From: Gallionellaceae bacterium
Lineage (GTDB): Bacteria > Pseudomonadota > Gammaproteobacteria > Burkholderiales > Gallionellaceae
Direction of reading: 5' to 3'
Assembly: GCA_009773615.1 (NCBI GenBank)
Contig: WSYA01000002.1
Coordinates: forward strand, 1 to 64,000
Length of the DNA: 64,000 bases
The stretch's first letter is position 1, and each line of letters starts with the position of its first letter. The notes beneath the pieces were generated by a model. The model was not told the origin of the DNA, searched no databases, and saw only the letters and a program-made list of their open reading frames with translations. Below are positions 56,949 through 64,000 of the stretch, piece after piece. Both the position numbers and the translations under genes were made by a program.

Positions 56949-58097
56949 ATGTCCATCACCAAGAATTATCACTGGCGCATCGCCGGTTTCTATTTTTTCT
57001 ATTTCTCCTTCGTGGGGATGTTTTCCCCCTATTGGAGCTCGTATCTCAAGTCCATCCATTTCGATGCGGTGCAGATCGCCGTTCTGATGTCGGTGCAGCC
57101 GGTGATGCGCATGCTGGCGCCCGCATTGTGGGGCTGGCTGGCGGATCACACGGGCAAACGCCTGTTGGTGGTGCAGGGGGCGGCGCTATGTGCCGCGCTG
57201 ACTTATATGGGGGTGTTTTTCACCACCGAGTTTTATCCGCTGTTGTTTGTGATCGCGCTGATGGGCTTTTTCTGGAGCGCATCCATGCCCTTGGTGGAGG
57301 CCACCACGTTCACCTATCTGGGCAAAAACTCGGCCCATTACGGGCGCATTCGCTCTTGGGGCTCGGTCGGTTTTATCGTGTCGGTGCTCGGGCTGGGCTA
57401 CGCTTTTGACTATATCGCCATCGCGTGGCTGCTGTGGGCAGGGGCGGCGATCAAGCTGGGTATTTTATTTTTTTCGCGGCAGATTCCGCCGGCCGAAATC
57501 GTGGCGCATCACACCGACAGCCAACCCATCATGCGACTGGTGATGCAACCGCAGGTGCTGGCGTTATTCGGCGCATGTTTCCTCATGGCCGTGGCGCACG
57601 GCCCGTATTATACGTTTTACTCCATCTATCTGGTCGAGCACGGCTACGCCAAAAGTGCGGTAGGTTGGCTGTGGGCGCTGGGGGTGATCTGCGAGGTCGC
57701 GGTGTTCTTCGCTATGCCGTGGCTGCTGCGCCGGTTTACCCTGCCGCAAATTTTGATGGTGAGCTTCGCTTGTGCCGTGCTGCGCTTCCTGATCATCGGC
57801 TGGAGCGCGGATTCTCTGGCGCTGATGCTGTTCGCGCAAGTGCTGCACGCCGCCACCTTCGGCGCTTTCCACGCGGCAGCGGTGGCGCTGGTGCATCACT
57901 ATTTTCAAGGGCGACATCAATCCAAAGGACAAGCGTTGTTCGGCAGCGTCACTTACGGCGCGGGTGGCATGCTGGGCGGGCTGGCGAGCGGCCCGATCTG
58001 GCAGCATTGGGGCGCGAGCGTGCTGTTTTCAATGAGCGCGGCTGCGGCGTTTCTGGGCTTGCTGATCATGGTGTGGCGGCTGCGCAGGTTGGACTGA
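56949..58097 (+). CDS. MFS transporter of the HcaT-like (MFS_1_like) family
   Basis: A 382-residue inner-membrane transporter with 12 predicted helices. The start MSITKNYHWRIAGFYFFYFSFVGMFSPYWSSYLKS is typical of the phenylpropionate/nucleoside-like MFS branch, as is LWGWLADHTGKR in the second loop and RIRSWGSVGFIVSVLGLG later. HYFQGRHQSKGQALFGSVTYGAGGMLGG marks the second half. The substrate is unknown. It is divergent from grpE. Confidence 0.87.
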   Translation: MSITKNYHWRIAGFYFFYFSFVGMFSPYWSSYLKSIHFDAVQIAVLMSVQPVMRMLAPALWGWLADHTGKRLLVVQGAALCAALTYMGVFFTTEFYPLLFVIALMGFFWSASMPLVEATTFTYLGKNSAHYGRIRSWGSVGFIVSVLGLGYAFDYIAIAWLLWAGAAIKLGILFFSRQIPPAEIVAHHTDSQPIMRLVMQPQVLALFGACFLMAVAHGPYYTFYSIYLVEHGYAKSAVGWLWALGVICEVAVFFAMPWLLRRFTLPQILMVSFACAVLRFLIIGWSADSLALMLFAQVLHAATFGAFHAAAVALVHHYFQGRHQSKGQALFGSVTYGAGGMLGGLASGPIWQHWGASVLFSMSAAAAFLGLLIMVWRLRRLD

Positions 58098-58126
58098 GGC
58101 GCGGCTATGCCTAAGTTTCACTTGAA

Positions 58127-60958
58127 CTAGCTCAGTACCTCCTCCTTGGGGGGCGCGGGGGAGAAGTAGCTGGCGGCGATGATTAGCAGCGCAATACCGA
58201 TCAGCGAGATCGTCCACAGCGCTGTTCCCTTGTTAGAGAGATCGACCACCATCAACTTGACGCCCACAATTGCAAGCAGCGCAAAACCATTGAACCATAA
58301 TGTGCGCTGCTTGCGGTGCGAGGCATACACCATGATAGCCATGGCAATGCTTGTCCATAGTATGGAGAGTCCTGCTTGCAACATGGACGATGAAAGCAGG
58401 CTGTGCTGTTCAAAAGGCATGCCAGCCCAATGATGGGTAAGTCTTGCGGCTTCCGCGCTGATCCACAGGAAGGCGATGCCGTACAGTGCGGGTAACAGCT
58501 GAATTTGGCTTGCGCGCAACCACTTCCAGATGGCGAACAGAGCTGATAGCTGTATCAGATCGAATGGATTGAGCACAGGCAAATAGGGTAATCCGCTGCC
58601 GCCACCCGAGTTAGTTAAGTTGCCGTAGATTAGCCACGTAGCTAACATCACTGCAACCGGAGCTTGCAGAGTTTCAAGATACAGTTTGCGATGTTGGGCG
58701 AACGGCCAGTATTCTTGATCGATGTTTCGTAACACAGCCAGCATGCCGAACGCACATGCCGTACCCCATGCCAACCATTTCCATAAGGTGTTGTCAGGAA
58801 CTATTTGCCCCGACATCCAAGAGAGTTCGCTACCAGCCAATGCGATCAATAGCCAATAAGCTATAGCATGGCGGAGAGTTGTTGCGGCAGGCACGGAGTC
58901 TCGATCATGACGATGCAGCAGCCAATATTGCGTGAGCAATGCCAGAGGTATCAGCAAAGACATGATGCCGAACAGGGCGTGATCATGCGCCTGAAAGCCA
59001 TCGAACGCTGCGAGCAGGATGATGGGTAGTAGCAACGCTGTCGGTTGGCGCATGGCGTGCCAATTGCTCCGCGTGCCCAGCCATTCCAGAAAGATGAAGC
59101 TGAACACGCATAGCGCGAGCACTTCCGCCATCTTGTAGGCATAGGGAATGGCTCTGTTCAAATGTTGCGCGCCTTCAGTGCCCAGCCAAGCTGCCATCTT
59201 GTAGCCGGAAGACTCGAAATGATCTATCTCGGAGAGCCCGGCAGCGAACCACCACAGCAATCCCCAATATAAAAATGGGACGGCTAAATTCTTTGTATTA
59301 ATTCGTGCAGCAAACGCAACAGTCTTTTCGGAAGGCATGGTTTCATTCGTGCTGCGTTGCAACAATAATGCACTGGCGAATGCCGCGATTACCACGATCA
59401 GACTGCCCACATAGCGATCATTCAAAATGGGCAGGGCGCGAGCTAACTCTTCGATGTGTGCGAAAAAATACAGGCCGGCTAGTACTTGCAAGGCGGAGCC
59501 GGATAAACGAGCCAGGAAGCGGTTTTGCTTTACGCCGAGATACAGCACGCCGAAGCCTTCCAGCGTCCAGAAAGCCGAGGTGAGTTGTGCATTGAAAGCC
59601 AGCGGAATAGCTAGCGTGAAGACTCCGATGGCGATGGCGAGCAGGCTCTTCTCCAGCCAAATGGTTTCTTCATTCGGTCTGCGATAAATGACCCACCACA
59701 ACATGAGGTAATAAGCACCTGCGACGCTAGCATTCCATGCCAGCGTCATATCTTGCCCATGCAACATGTGATTCTGCAAAGCGGATGCGGCAAGTGGGGT
59801 TCCGTACAACAACATGCCGTCACCCCAGCTCAGACGTCCGGGTGCACTAAACAGATTGAACAACACCGGCGTAGCGGAATAGAGCAAAAAGAACAGGATT
59901 AAAAAAGTTTCAGAGGCAGGAAAGTCGCTCGGCTGATAGGAGCGGAACGCCCAGTTCATGCCGATCACCAGCGTAAAGATGAAGCCGGATATGTTGAGTT
60001 CGCGCCAGCCCTTGAACCAGTTCACACAAATGATGAAGATGTTCAACAACAGGAAATAACTGAACAGGGTGATCTGGCTGCCGCCTGAGCTGGCCGCCAT
60101 GACCGGAGACAGGAACGCGCCGGAGATGCCCAGCATTGCAAGTGAGCGAGCTTCCTGCCGCGCGGCCAGCAACACACAGCTGACTCCCATCAAAGTGAAT
60201 AAAATGAATGCCAGCGTTTCGCCGATAATCTGGTAACGCGCCAACATGAAATACACCAACAGATACAGGATGCCCAGGCCTCCACCCTGTAAGGTTTGGC
60301 CAAACATGCGGTGCTCTGCTTGCTGAGCGCGGTGATAACCAAAGATGCTCATAGCGATGGCGGCCAGTGCGCCTAAGAGTAGCCGCACAGATATCGGGAA
60401 TAGACCCATATCCACGGCTAGTTTTAAACCGGAGGCGATGCCGAAAAATAAAATGATTACGCCGATCTTTGCGAGTATGTTTCCCTTGAAAAGTTTGGAC
60501 AGCCATTCGTGTTCTGCCGGGGTGTTTTCCTCATTTTCGATGTCAGAGGAATTTTGTTTTTTCTTTTGTGAATACACCGGCAATAGGGCGCGACTGAAGG
60601 CAGGGGCCTCGAAAGCAGGGGCGGACTCAGATTGCGCGGATATTTTGGATTCTGGTACAGCGATGCCTTGAGCGGGAATCGTTTTTGCAGTCAGTGATGT
60701 TGGAGGTGGATTCTCCCGGAAAATATCTTGAGAGGCGGGGGCTTGGCCATATTGGAGAGATGCGATCTGCGCTGACAACCGCGCCGCCAATTTTTCCAAT
60801 GCGTCCACGCGTTGTTCGAGAGGTTGTTTGCGATTGCGAGTTTTTTCACTGTAGATCAAGCCGCCGATCAGACCCAGCAAGCCACCAATAAATGCGCTGC
60901 TACCCGAGCCACTGATGCCGCCCAATACCAATCCAACCAAGAGTCCGATCAACCACAT
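58127..60958 (-). CDS. DUF2339 multi-spanning membrane protein
   Basis: About 943 residues started at 60958 (MWLIGLLVGLVLGG) with GGGGGCG upstream. An N-terminal helical hairpin is followed by a coiled segment (QRVDALEKLAARLSAQIASLQ), a Ser/Pro-rich linker to about 150, and then over 20 hydrophobic helices. WLSKLFKGNILAKIGVIILFFGIASGLKLAVD is the conserved DUF2339 entry. Function unknown; members are large integral membrane proteins. It converges with the transporter gene and is divergent from cimA. Confidence 0.88.
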   Translation of the reverse strand: MWLIGLLVGLVLGGISGSGSSAFIGGLLGLIGGLIYSEKTRNRKQPLEQRVDALEKLAARLSAQIASLQYGQAPASQDIFRENPPPTSLTAKTIPAQGIAVPESKISAQSESAPAFEAPAFSRALLPVYSQKKKQNSSDIENEENTPAEHEWLSKLFKGNILAKIGVIILFFGIASGLKLAVDMGLFPISVRLLLGALAAIAMSIFGYHRAQQAEHRMFGQTLQGGGLGILYLLVYFMLARYQIIGETLAFILFTLMGVSCVLLAARQEARSLAMLGISGAFLSPVMAASSGGSQITLFSYFLLLNIFIICVNWFKGWRELNISGFIFTLVIGMNWAFRSYQPSDFPASETFLILFFLLYSATPVLFNLFSAPGRLSWGDGMLLYGTPLAASALQNHMLHGQDMTLAWNASVAGAYYLMLWWVIYRRPNEETIWLEKSLLAIAIGVFTLAIPLAFNAQLTSAFWTLEGFGVLYLGVKQNRFLARLSGSALQVLAGLYFFAHIEELARALPILNDRYVGSLIVVIAAFASALLLQRSTNETMPSEKTVAFAARINTKNLAVPFLYWGLLWWFAAGLSEIDHFESSGYKMAAWLGTEGAQHLNRAIPYAYKMAEVLALCVFSFIFLEWLGTRSNWHAMRQPTALLLPIILLAAFDGFQAHDHALFGIMSLLIPLALLTQYWLLHRHDRDSVPAATTLRHAIAYWLLIALAGSELSWMSGQIVPDNTLWKWLAWGTACAFGMLAVLRNIDQEYWPFAQHRKLYLETLQAPVAVMLATWLIYGNLTNSGGGSGLPYLPVLNPFDLIQLSALFAIWKWLRASQIQLLPALYGIAFLWISAEAARLTHHWAGMPFEQHSLLSSSMLQAGLSILWTSIAMAIMVYASHRKQRTLWFNGFALLAIVGVKLMVVDLSNKGTALWTISLIGIALLIIAASYFSPAPPKEEVLS

Positions 60959-61129
60959 AATTCGCCCCCAATATTTTGTATAACCCAGACGCTGCAAGAT
61001 GGTACATGTAATGCTCTCATTTTAAGCAAATTTTGATTTCCGTTTACGGTATAGATGATCATTGCGGCGTGTTGTTGGCCTGATGCCAGAAAATGCTAAA
61101 CTTCAAACTCCTTCAATCTGATTGATGCC

Positions 61130-62707
61130 ATGAGCCAAGTCTTTCTCTACGACACCACCCTGCGCGACGGCACGCAACGCGAAGATATATCGCTGTCGGT
61201 GGACGACAAGCTGGTCATCGCCAAACGGCTGGCCGATTTCGGTTTTCACTATATCGAAGGCGGCTGGCCCGGCTCCAATCCCAAAGATGCGGAATTTTTT
61301 GCGCGCGCCGCCAAGCTGAATTTCGGTTCCGCCAAGCTGGCGGCTTTCGGGCGCACGCGCCAGAAAAACTCGCAATGCGAGCAGGATGCAAATTTGCAGG
61401 CGCTGCTGGATGCGGCGACGCCGGTGGTGACGATGGTGGGCAAGAGTTCGGAGTATCACGTCAAGGTGGTGCTCTCCGCCACGCTGGAAGAAAACCTCGC
61501 GATGATCCGTGACAGCGTGAGTTTTATGAAGTCGCATGGTCGTGAAGTGATGTTCGATGCTGAGCATTTCTTCGATGCGTTCATCACCAATCGCGACTAT
61601 GCCCTGGCGAGTTTGCGCGCTGCCGCAGATGCGGGCGCGGACTGGCTGGTGTTGTGCGAGACCAACGGCGGCAAGCTGCCGTGGGAGGTGGAGGAGATCG
61701 TGCGCGAAGTCAGTCTGCACATCAAGACTCCGCTGGGCGTGCATTGTCACAACGACAGCGGTTGCGGTGTGGCTAATTCTTTGGCGGCGGTGCGCGGCGG
61801 CTGTACCCAAGTACAGGGCACGATCAACGGTTACGGCGAGCGCGTGGGCAATGCCAATCTGACCACCATCATTCCCAATCTTCAGCTCAAGATGAATCAG
61901 CAGGTGGTGATGCCCGAGCAGTTGCGCGAACTGACTTCGCTCTCGCACTTCGTCGCGGAGGTGGTCAACCTCAAACACTATGCCCATGCGCCGTATATCG
62001 GCCACAGCGCCTTCGCGCACAAGGGCGGCATCCATGTGGCGGCGATTCTGAAAGCCAGCGACACCTACCAGCATATCGATCCGGCGCTGGTGGGTAACGA
62101 GATGCGCTCGGTGGTGTCGGAGCTGTCCGGGCGCGGCAACATCCAGTTGCGTGCGCAGGCTTTGGGCATCGACCTCAACAACGAAGATGCGCAGCAGGTG
62201 CTCAACCACATCAAACATCTGGAGCACGAGGGCTTCACCTTTGAGGCGGCCGAGGCCAGCGTGGAGTTGATGCTGCACCGTCTGCGCCGTGATTACGTAA
62301 AACCGTTCGAGTTGATCGATTATTTCGTGATCGCCGAGCGCCGCCAGAATCGCGGTTTGCTGTCGGAGGCGACGGTCAAAGTGAAGGTGGATGGCGAGGT
62401 GAAGTTCGTGGCGGCAGAGGGCAACGGCCCGGTCAACGCCTTATCTACCGCCCTGCGTAGCGCGCTTTCCGCCGCTTATCCTGTGCTGAAAACGGTGCGC
62501 CTGATCGACTACAAGGTGCGCATATTGGATAGCGGCAACGGAACCTCCGCGCTGATACGCGTGCTCATCACCTTTCAGGGGGGCGGCCACGTTTGGACCA
62601 CCGTCGGCGCGAGCACCAATATCATCGACGCCAGCTGGCACGCGCTCTCGGACAGTCTGGAGTATGCGCTGGTGAAGTTGGAAGGTAGTCCGGTTCAGGC
62701 GAGTTGA
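61130..62707 (+). CDS. cimA: (R)-citramalate synthase CimA
   Basis: A 525-residue DRE-TIM enzyme joining pyruvate and acetyl-CoA to citramalate, the threonine-independent route to isoleucine. Metal and substrate marks: YDTTLRDGTQREDISLSV, YIEGGWPGSNPKD, LCETNGG, GVHCHNDSGCGVANSLAAV and GYGERVGNANL. The C-terminal regulatory domain begins at about 390 (RREYV-type RRDYVKPFELIDYFVIAE). The IEGGWPGSNPKD form is typical of CimA rather than LeuA. leuC follows after 60 nt; LeuC/LeuD also isomerise citramalate, so the order makes metabolic sense. Confidence 0.93.
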   Translation: MSQVFLYDTTLRDGTQREDISLSVDDKLVIAKRLADFGFHYIEGGWPGSNPKDAEFFARAAKLNFGSAKLAAFGRTRQKNSQCEQDANLQALLDAATPVVTMVGKSSEYHVKVVLSATLEENLAMIRDSVSFMKSHGREVMFDAEHFFDAFITNRDYALASLRAAADAGADWLVLCETNGGKLPWEVEEIVREVSLHIKTPLGVHCHNDSGCGVANSLAAVRGGCTQVQGTINGYGERVGNANLTTIIPNLQLKMNQQVVMPEQLRELTSLSHFVAEVVNLKHYAHAPYIGHSAFAHKGGIHVAAILKASDTYQHIDPALVGNEMRSVVSELSGRGNIQLRAQALGIDLNNEDAQQVLNHIKHLEHEGFTFEAAEASVELMLHRLRRDYVKPFELIDYFVIAERRQNRGLLSEATVKVKVDGEVKFVAAEGNGPVNALSTALRSALSAAYPVLKTVRLIDYKVRILDSGNGTSALIRVLITFQGGGHVWTTVGASTNIIDASWHALSDSLEYALVKLEGSPVQAS

Positions 62708-62767
62708 ACCTTGGCGAACAGCCTATGGGCTGTGGCATAATCTCCAGCCCCGCAAGGTAGAAAAATA

Positions 62768-64000
62768 ATGGACGCTCAAACTCTTTACGACAAACTTTGG
62801 AACAGTCATCTGGTTCGCACCGAGCCGGACGGGACTGCATTGATCTATATCGACCGTCACTTGGTGCATGAAGTGACCAGCCCACAAGCCTTTGAAGGTT
62901 TGAAGCTGGCGAGTCGCCGTCCATGGCGCACGGATTCCATGCTGGCGGTGCCGGATCACAACGTGCCGACCACTAAGCGCAGCGGCGGTATCTCCGATCC
63001 TATCGCGCGTCTGCAAGTGGAAACGCTGGACGCGAACTGCGTGACGTTCGGCATCACCGAATTCAAGATGAACGACATCCGTCAGGGCGTGGTGCATGTG
63101 ATGGGGCCTGAGCAGGGCGCGACATTGCCGGGCATGACGGTGGTATGCGGCGACTCGCACACAAGCACGCACGGCGCATTCGGCGCATTGGCGCACGGTA
63201 TCGGCACCTCCGAGGTCGAGCATGTGATGGCGACGCAGTGTCTGGTCGCCAAGAAATCCAAGGCGATGCTGGTGCAGGTAAATGGCACGCTGCATAAAGG
63301 CGTGACGGCGAAGGATGTCGCGCTGGCTGTTATTGGAAAAATCGGCACGGCGGGCGGCACGGGTTACGCTATCGAGTTCGCGGGTAGCACGATTCGCGCT
63401 TTGAGCATGGAAGGCCGCATGACCTTGTGCAATATGGCGATCGAGGCGGGCGCGCGTGCGGGTATGGTGGCGGTGGATGAAACCACGATTGCTTATTGCA
63501 AGGGCCGCCCGTTTGCGCCGCAGGGTGCGCAATGGGATAAGGCGGTCGCTTACTGGCGCACGCTGCGTAGCGATGAGGATGCGATGTTTCATGCGATGGT
63601 CGAGTTGGATGCAACCAAGATCAAGCCGCAAGTGACTTGGGGAACCTCGCCAGAGATGGTGCTGGCGGTGGACGGGCGCGTGCCCGATCCCGCCAATATC
63701 GGCGATGCGGTGAGGCGTGCTGACACCGAACGCGCGTTGCAATATATGGGGTTGACGGCCAATACGCCCATCACCGAGATCAATATCGACAAGGTGTTCA
63801 TTGGTTCCTGCACCAACGGGCGCATCGAAGACATGCGCGCTGCGGCAGCGGTCGCCAAAGGCAAAAAAGTCGCGCCGAACGTGAAGTTGGCGATGGTGGT
63901 TCCGGGTTCCGGTCTGGTCAAAGCGCAAGCGGAACAGGAAGGTCTGGACAGGATTTTCATCGACGCAGGTTTCGAGTGGCGCGATCCCGGCTGTTCGATG
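62768..64000 (+). CDS. leuC: 3-isopropylmalate dehydratase large subunit LeuC (partial, 3' end cut)
   Basis: 411 codons are present of an expected 465-475; the window ends in frame. It begins [16 protein letters not shown] with AAGGTAG upstream. Aconitase-family marks: [59 protein letters not shown] and the first [4Fe-4S] ligand Cys348 in [10 protein letters not shown]; Cys409 lies in DPGCSM at the last codons and the third ligand would be just outside. It isomerises isopropylmalate, and probably citramalate, with LeuD. Confidence 0.97.
   Translation, partial: MDAQTLYDKLWNSHLVRTEPDGTALIYIDRHLVHEVTSPQAFEGLKLASRRPWRTDSMLAVPDHNVPTTKRSGGISDPIARLQVETLDANCVTFGITEFKMNDIRQGVVHVMGPEQGATLPGMTVVCGDSHTSTHGAFGALAHGIGTSEVEHVMATQCLVAKKSKAMLVQVNGTLHKGVTAKDVALAVIGKIGTAGGTGYAIEFAGSTIRALSMEGRMTLCNMAIEAGARAGMVAVDETTIAYCKGRPFAPQGAQWDKAVAYWRTLRSDEDAMFHAMVELDATKIKPQVTWGTSPEMVLAVDGRVPDPANIGDAVRRADTERALQYMGLTANTPITEINIDKVFIGSCTNGRIEDMRAAAAVAKGKKVAPNVKLAMVVPGSGLVKAQAEQEGLDRIFIDAGFEWRDPGCSM

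Noticed and set aside
62723-63928. A 401-codon open frame antisense to leuC
   Set aside because: Arg/His-rich shadow with no motif; leuC on the plus strand has the aconitase signatures.

Overview
The window reads as chromosomal DNA of a free-living Gram-negative betaproteobacterium, most plausibly of the Nitrosomonadales/Gallionellaceae kind. This is inferred from gene content and protein style (MSHA pilus cluster, Burkholderia-type porin, Coq7-type ubiquinone hydroxylase, lipoyl-domain E3, CimA next to LeuC); no rRNA or marker comparison was possible. Gene density is high, most genes are housekeeping, and there is no phage, no CRISPR array and no intact insertion sequence.

Layout. 1-8.7 kb: the end of an unidentified gene and a terminator, then a tight mshC-mshD-mshO-mshP-mshQ operon (four minor pseudopilins and a giant adhesin-like MshQ), then an outer-membrane barrel protein of unknown role. 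8.8-18.3 kb: iron superoxide dismutase, a CHASE2 sensor without a recognisable output domain, a minus-strand operon (DUF3617 protein, D,D-carboxypeptidase, TMTC-like glycosyltransferase), then a plus-strand operon of a PolB-like exonuclease, VanZ protein, RlmD and a rhodanese. 18.6-28.7 kb: katG flanked by an 11-bp inverted repeat, a HopJ-family protein, a Bax-inhibitor-1 family protein, tRNA-Ser(UGA), a large PLP decarboxylase, a PagL-like lipid A deacylase, a TrhP/YegQ-type gene broken by an in-frame amber codon, and fur with a Fur-box-containing divergent promoter. 28.7-44.6 kb: thyA-folA-chaA, an M17 aminopeptidase, E3, proA, trpC, a porin, a DUF4160/DUF2442 pair coupled to coq7, plsC-gmhB and glyQS.

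44.7-64 kb: a Phd/PIN toxin-antitoxin pair, an unknown three-gene operon with a winged-helix regulator, a secreted peptidase operon (a gluzincin/beta-propeller/beta-barrel fusion plus an S9 lipoprotein peptidase), the grpE-dnaK-dnaJ heat-shock cluster with two sigma-32-like promoters, an MFS transporter, a DUF2339 membrane protein, cimA and the start of leuC (cut by the window end).

The least conventional signals are: (1) three copies of an inverted-repeat element built on the motif AGTCGTTAGT, each beginning 1-5 nt after the stop codon of a gene (glyS, dnaK, grpE); (2) the protease/propeller/barrel fusion and its S9 peptidase partner; (3) the amber-interrupted U32 gene; (4) the CHASE2 protein with an unassigned tail; (5) the inverted-repeat bracket round a compositionally distinct katG. 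Several REP-like palindromes of at least four sequence types fill the other intergenic gaps.
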